From: Methanosarcina sp.
Lineage (GTDB): Archaea; Halobacteriota; Methanosarcinia; Methanosarcinales; Methanosarcinaceae
Reading direction: 5' to 3'
NCBI GenBank assembly: GCA_017883485.1
Contig: JADGNM010000002.1
Location: 1-22,021, forward strand
Length of the DNA stretch: 22,021 nt
The position numbers and the translations under genes are program-made. A model generated the notes under the pieces. It searched no databases. It saw only the letters and a list, made by a program, of their open reading frames with translations, and was not told the origin of the DNA. Positions 19,630-22,021 of this stretch are shown piece after piece; position 1 is the stretch's first letter; each line of letters opens with the position of its first letter.

Positions 19630-20928
19630 TCAGGCGTTTACCCTTGATACAAGCTCTTCTGCAGCTTTTTGAGCTTCTTCCATTACTTTCTGCTCATCAA
19701 GTACCATTACCCTGTAATCATCCATAAGGACTTTCCCGTCTACGATTGTTGTCCTGACATCGCTTCCTTTTGCCGAATATACAAGATGGGACCGGATATC
19801 GAAACAGGGAGTAAGGTGCGGTTTTTTCATATCCAGGATTATAACGTCCGCCTTTTTCCCGGCTTTTAACATGCCTGTTTCGGTGTCAAGAGCCTTTGCA
19901 CCATTTATCGTCCCCATCTCAAGCACCTGTTTTGCAGGAAGGGCAGCAGGGTTAAATGTGTTCACTTTGTGCAGGAGGGCAGCTGTTTTCATTTCCTCAA
20001 AGAGATCAAGGTTATTGTTAGAGGCACAGCCGTCAGTGCCAAGGCTGACCTTTACGCCTTTTTCGAGCATTTTATGCACAGGAGCAACCCCGACAGCCAG
20101 TTTCATATTGCTTATTACGTTATGGGAAACATTGACTCCTCTTTTTCTCAGAATCTCAATATCGCCGTCCGAAAGCCAGACGCAATGAGCTGCAAGTACA
20201 TCAGGGCCTAAGAATCCTATATCTTCAAGCAGGTGTACCGAACATTTCCCGTACATTTCTTTCATTGATTTTAATTCAACTTCAGTTTCAAGGAGATGTA
20301 TGTGAATTCCGACTCCGTCCCTGCTAGCCTTTTCCCTTACCTTTGCCAGGAATTCCTCAGAGCATGTATTCGGAGCGTGAGGCCCGTACATTGTTTTTAT
20401 TCTACCGCCTGCTGCCCCCTGCCATGCCTGGACAAAACGCCTGCCTTCCTTAAGGTCAGTTTCTCCTTTTTCTTCGTTCCAGAGTTCGATGAGGCCGTGG
20501 GAAAGCGAAGCCCGAAGCCCGGACAGCTCAACTGCCTTTGCGGTTTCGTCCATAAAGAAGTACATATCAGCAAAAGAAGTAGTCCCTGACCTGATCATCT
20601 CCAGGCAGGCAAGCAGGCTGCCTTTATATACATCTTCTGCCGTAAGCCGGGCTTCGAGAGGCCAGATACATCCCTCAAGCCATTCAGCAAGCTGCATATC
20701 GTCGGCATAGCCCCGAAAAAGAGTCATTGCTGCATGGGTATGTGTATTTACAAGCCCTGGCATTACTACCGAATGTTTTGCATCAATAACGGTTTCGGCA
20801 CTTTCGTTTGTCTTTTCCCCGATCTCCGTAATTTTCCCGTCTTCAATAACAACGACCCCGTTTTTAAGGTCACCAAGCCCAGGGTCCATCGTTAAAACGT
20901 AGGCATTTTTTATGATTATGTCAGCCAT
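19630..20928 (-). CDS. dadD: Amidohydrolase, 5'-deoxyadenosine / SAH deaminase type
   Basis: A 432-residue metal-dependent deaminase of the amidohydrolase superfamily (MTA/SAH deaminase group). Metal and substrate residues seen are H63 and H65 (NTHTHAAMT), H211 with E214 (HIHLLETE), H248 (AAHCVW) and D298 (SLGTDG). The N-terminal and C-terminal beta-sandwich (ADIIIKNAYVLTMD and KKADVIILD) is intact. In Methanocaldococcus, this enzyme deaminates 5'-deoxyadenosine, SAH and methylthioadenosine, by-products of SAM. Being directly upstream of the SAH/SIH hydrolase supports that use. Older annotations call such proteins chlorohydrolases. The exact substrate range here is inferred. Stop codon TGA; SD is weak (GGATATGAT). 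Confidence 0.9.
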   Translation of the reverse strand: MADIIIKNAYVLTMDPGLGDLKNGVVVIEDGKITEIGEKTNESAETVIDAKHSVVMPGLVNTHTHAAMTLFRGYADDMQLAEWLEGCIWPLEARLTAEDVYKGSLLACLEMIRSGTTSFADMYFFMDETAKAVELSGLRASLSHGLIELWNEEKGETDLKEGRRFVQAWQGAAGGRIKTMYGPHAPNTCSEEFLAKVREKASRDGVGIHIHLLETEVELKSMKEMYGKCSVHLLEDIGFLGPDVLAAHCVWLSDGDIEILRKRGVNVSHNVISNMKLAVGVAPVHKMLEKGVKVSLGTDGCASNNNLDLFEEMKTAALLHKVNTFNPAALPAKQVLEMGTINGAKALDTETGMLKAGKKADVIILDMKKPHLTPCFDIRSHLVYSAKGSDVRTTIVDGKVLMDDYRVMVLDEQKVMEEAQKAAEELVSRVNA

Positions 20929-21088
20929 ATGATCATATCCGTCAGGTAATGAATTGAAATTTGTTGGAAATAAACTGAAACCTTTTAGATTAAACTGGAG
21001 TTAAGAATGTTATCCTAAAAAAAGTTGTCCAGAGAATTAAGCTAAACTCCGGTGAAAGACAAACTGAGAAAAGACGAAATATTGATTA

Positions 21089-21161
21089 TGTGAGGTAATG
21101 TGTGAGATAATTGTGTAGTATTTGTGTGAGGTAATTGTGCGAGACAGTATTTCGAGGTAAC
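21089..21161. repeat. Cluster of imperfect TGTGAGGTAAT repeats
   Basis: TGTGTGAGATAATTGTG at 21099-21115 and TGTGTGAGGTAATTGTG at 21123-21139 differ by one base and start 24 bases apart. A partial copy TGTGAGGTAAT lies at 21089-21099 and a further CGAGGTAAC at 21153-21161. They lie about 160 bases upstream of dadD on the other strand. Function unknown; they may be protein-binding sites or slippage products. Confidence 0.7.
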
Positions 21162-21354
21162 TTATCAGGAAAACTCAACTTTCACAATATCGTGACTATA
21201 CTTTGAGGCTTTCCTCACTAAAATTAAGTTTTTGGCTCTAAATTTAATCTCTTTTAATTATCCCACTATCCAGTATCCACAATTACTTTTTAAAAAGCAC
21301 ATTCAAAACTTAACCTGGGATTGCGTTCTGCAATATAAAACAGTCAGGACATAA

Positions 21355-21541
21355 GTCAAACCTGTTTTCAGGTGACATATATCAAGGTTTTTGCAGGAAG
21401 AATAACGAAATTATGATCTGTGGCCAGAAAGCATATGAAGACTAAGAGCTAAAAAGCCCTGGTGGAGATTTGGTAACATAAAAGTGAAAGAGGGAGAACC
21501 TCAGTGTGAAGGACCACTGAAGTTCTGCTTGTTGTTTTTGG
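21355..21541 (+). ncRNA. Candidate small RNA
   Basis: A TATA-like AATATAAAA stands at 21332-21340, about 25 bases before a stem-loop made of GTCA-AA-CCTG / CAGG-TGAC (21355-21376, TTTT loop, two-base bulge). The stretch ends with a strong hairpin and T-rich tail (separate entry). No open frame with an SD fits inside. The arrangement of promoter, 5' hairpin and terminator is what a small RNA gene would show. The transcript itself is inferred. Confidence 0.3.
21495..21540 (+). terminator. Terminator-like hairpin with T-rich tail
   Basis: AGAACCTCAGTG (21495-21506) pairs with CACTGAAGTTCT (21515-21526) in 11 of 12 positions around an eight-base loop. GCTTGTTGTTTTTG follows. The orientation is plus-strand, yet no plus-strand protein gene lies upstream within the window, which is why a small RNA is suspected. 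Confidence 0.45.
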
Positions 21542-21812
21542 AGTATTGTTATGCAGATTTTTAGTTGAGACTAATGATATTTAACACTTTCTAACTATGG
21601 AAGTTTCGAAACATATGGAGACTCAATACTTATACGGAGACGAATATTCTAGAAAGCCATAACATTCCTGATGGAAATTCTCATCATTATCTCATACAAT
21701 AATAAACACCCTTTTTCAGTGAAAGATAGAATTGAGCATGGAAAAGCAACGTACAAAGGAAATCATAGAAAAGAAAATGAGCAATGCGGGACATATCTAA
21801 TTGGGGTTAGTT

Positions 21813-21986
21813 ATGAATTTACAATCTTCTACGAAGTTTTTAGGATATTTTATTTTGTTTATTGCACTTGTTATAATCTTAGTGGGTGACTATGTAATTT
21901 TTGCGACTGATTCGTTCTTTGGTAGTTTGTTAATTTTAATGGGTATTGTTGTTGCGGTATTTGGTACACTTATATTACTTGGATAA
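21813..21986 (+). CDS. Small two-helix membrane protein, unknown
   Basis: A 57-residue hydrophobic protein with two predicted membrane helices, roughly residues 9-27 (GYFILFIALVIILVGDYV) and 38-56 (GSLLILMGIVVAVFGTLIL), joined by a short DSFFG turn. I chose the ATG giving MNLQSSTKFL because GGGGTTAG lies just ahead; an in-frame TTG four codons earlier (21801) is part of that purine-rich stretch. It is the only plus-strand protein gene here. I do not recognise the family. The hydrophobic pattern makes a real membrane protein likely, but function cannot be told. It ends in TAA, 35 bases before the window edge. Confidence 0.6.
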   Translation: MNLQSSTKFLGYFILFIALVIILVGDYVIFATDSFFGSLLILMGIVVAVFGTLILLG

Positions 21987-22021
21987 TAACAATCTGGCCG
22001 GAAGAATATTTGATGCACAAA

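Larger units (their letters stand above)
20929..21812. other. Large intergenic region (884 bases) between dadD and the small membrane protein
   Basis: No protein gene is supported. It holds the weak dadD promoter region, a cluster of TGTGAGGTAAT-type repeats (21089-21161), a candidate plus-strand small RNA with a terminator-like hairpin (21355-21540), and AT-rich sequence. A 72-codon plus-strand frame overlapping the membrane protein gene (21671-21889) has no recognisable features. Confidence 0.6.

Noticed and set aside
21671..21889. 72-codon plus-strand frame overlapping the small membrane protein
   Set aside because: No SD, no domain or membrane pattern, and it overlaps the more protein-like frame.

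Overview
The window looks like the genome of a Methanosarcina species (methanogenic archaeon). It carries the archaeal RNA polymerase gene string rpoH-rpoB''-rpoB'-rpoA'-rpoA''-rpl30e-nusA-rps12-rps7-fusA-tuf-rps10. The rpoB gene is split into B'' and B', as in methanogens. TATA-type promoters (ATTTATAAAG) and Shine-Dalgarno (SD) sites of the GGAGGTG type are visible. The long multi-PAS histidine kinase starts with a MEDS domain, which is common in Methanosarcina. Genus is inferred from protein character; species cannot be fixed by eye.

Layout, with nearly everything on the minus strand and read from right to left. 20928-18278: an amidohydrolase (DadD type) followed by an S-adenosyl/S-inosyl-homocysteine hydrolase, probably acting in sequence to recycle S-adenosylhomocysteine. 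18100-14858: a 1080-residue MEDS/PAS/HisKA_2 sensor kinase with a conspicuous GC-rich PAS module. 14272-14857: AT-rich, no gene seen. 14198-14271: tRNA-Lys(UUU). 14097-108: the transcription/translation superoperon, with rpoH first and probably separately terminated, then rpoB'' to rpl30e and nusA, rps12, rps7, fusA, tuf and rps10. fusA and tuf each have what looks like their own, nearly identical, promoter. The right end (20929-22021) is mostly non-coding, with short repeats, a possible small RNA on the plus strand, and a small two-helix membrane protein gene. The left 107 bases hold a TATA-like box, three hairpins and a T-tract.

The superoperon makes RNA polymerase and part of the ribosome plus the two main elongation factors. 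No undescribed multi-gene system stands out. The most unusual points are: an rpoB'' reading frame whose conserved N-terminus extends past the first usable start codon; an amber stop on nusA in a likely pyrrolysine-decoding organism; several TTG starts in one operon; a hairpin that can mask the rps10 ribosome binding site; paired palindromes in the tuf leader; the foreign-looking PAS module; and a candidate small RNA near the right end.
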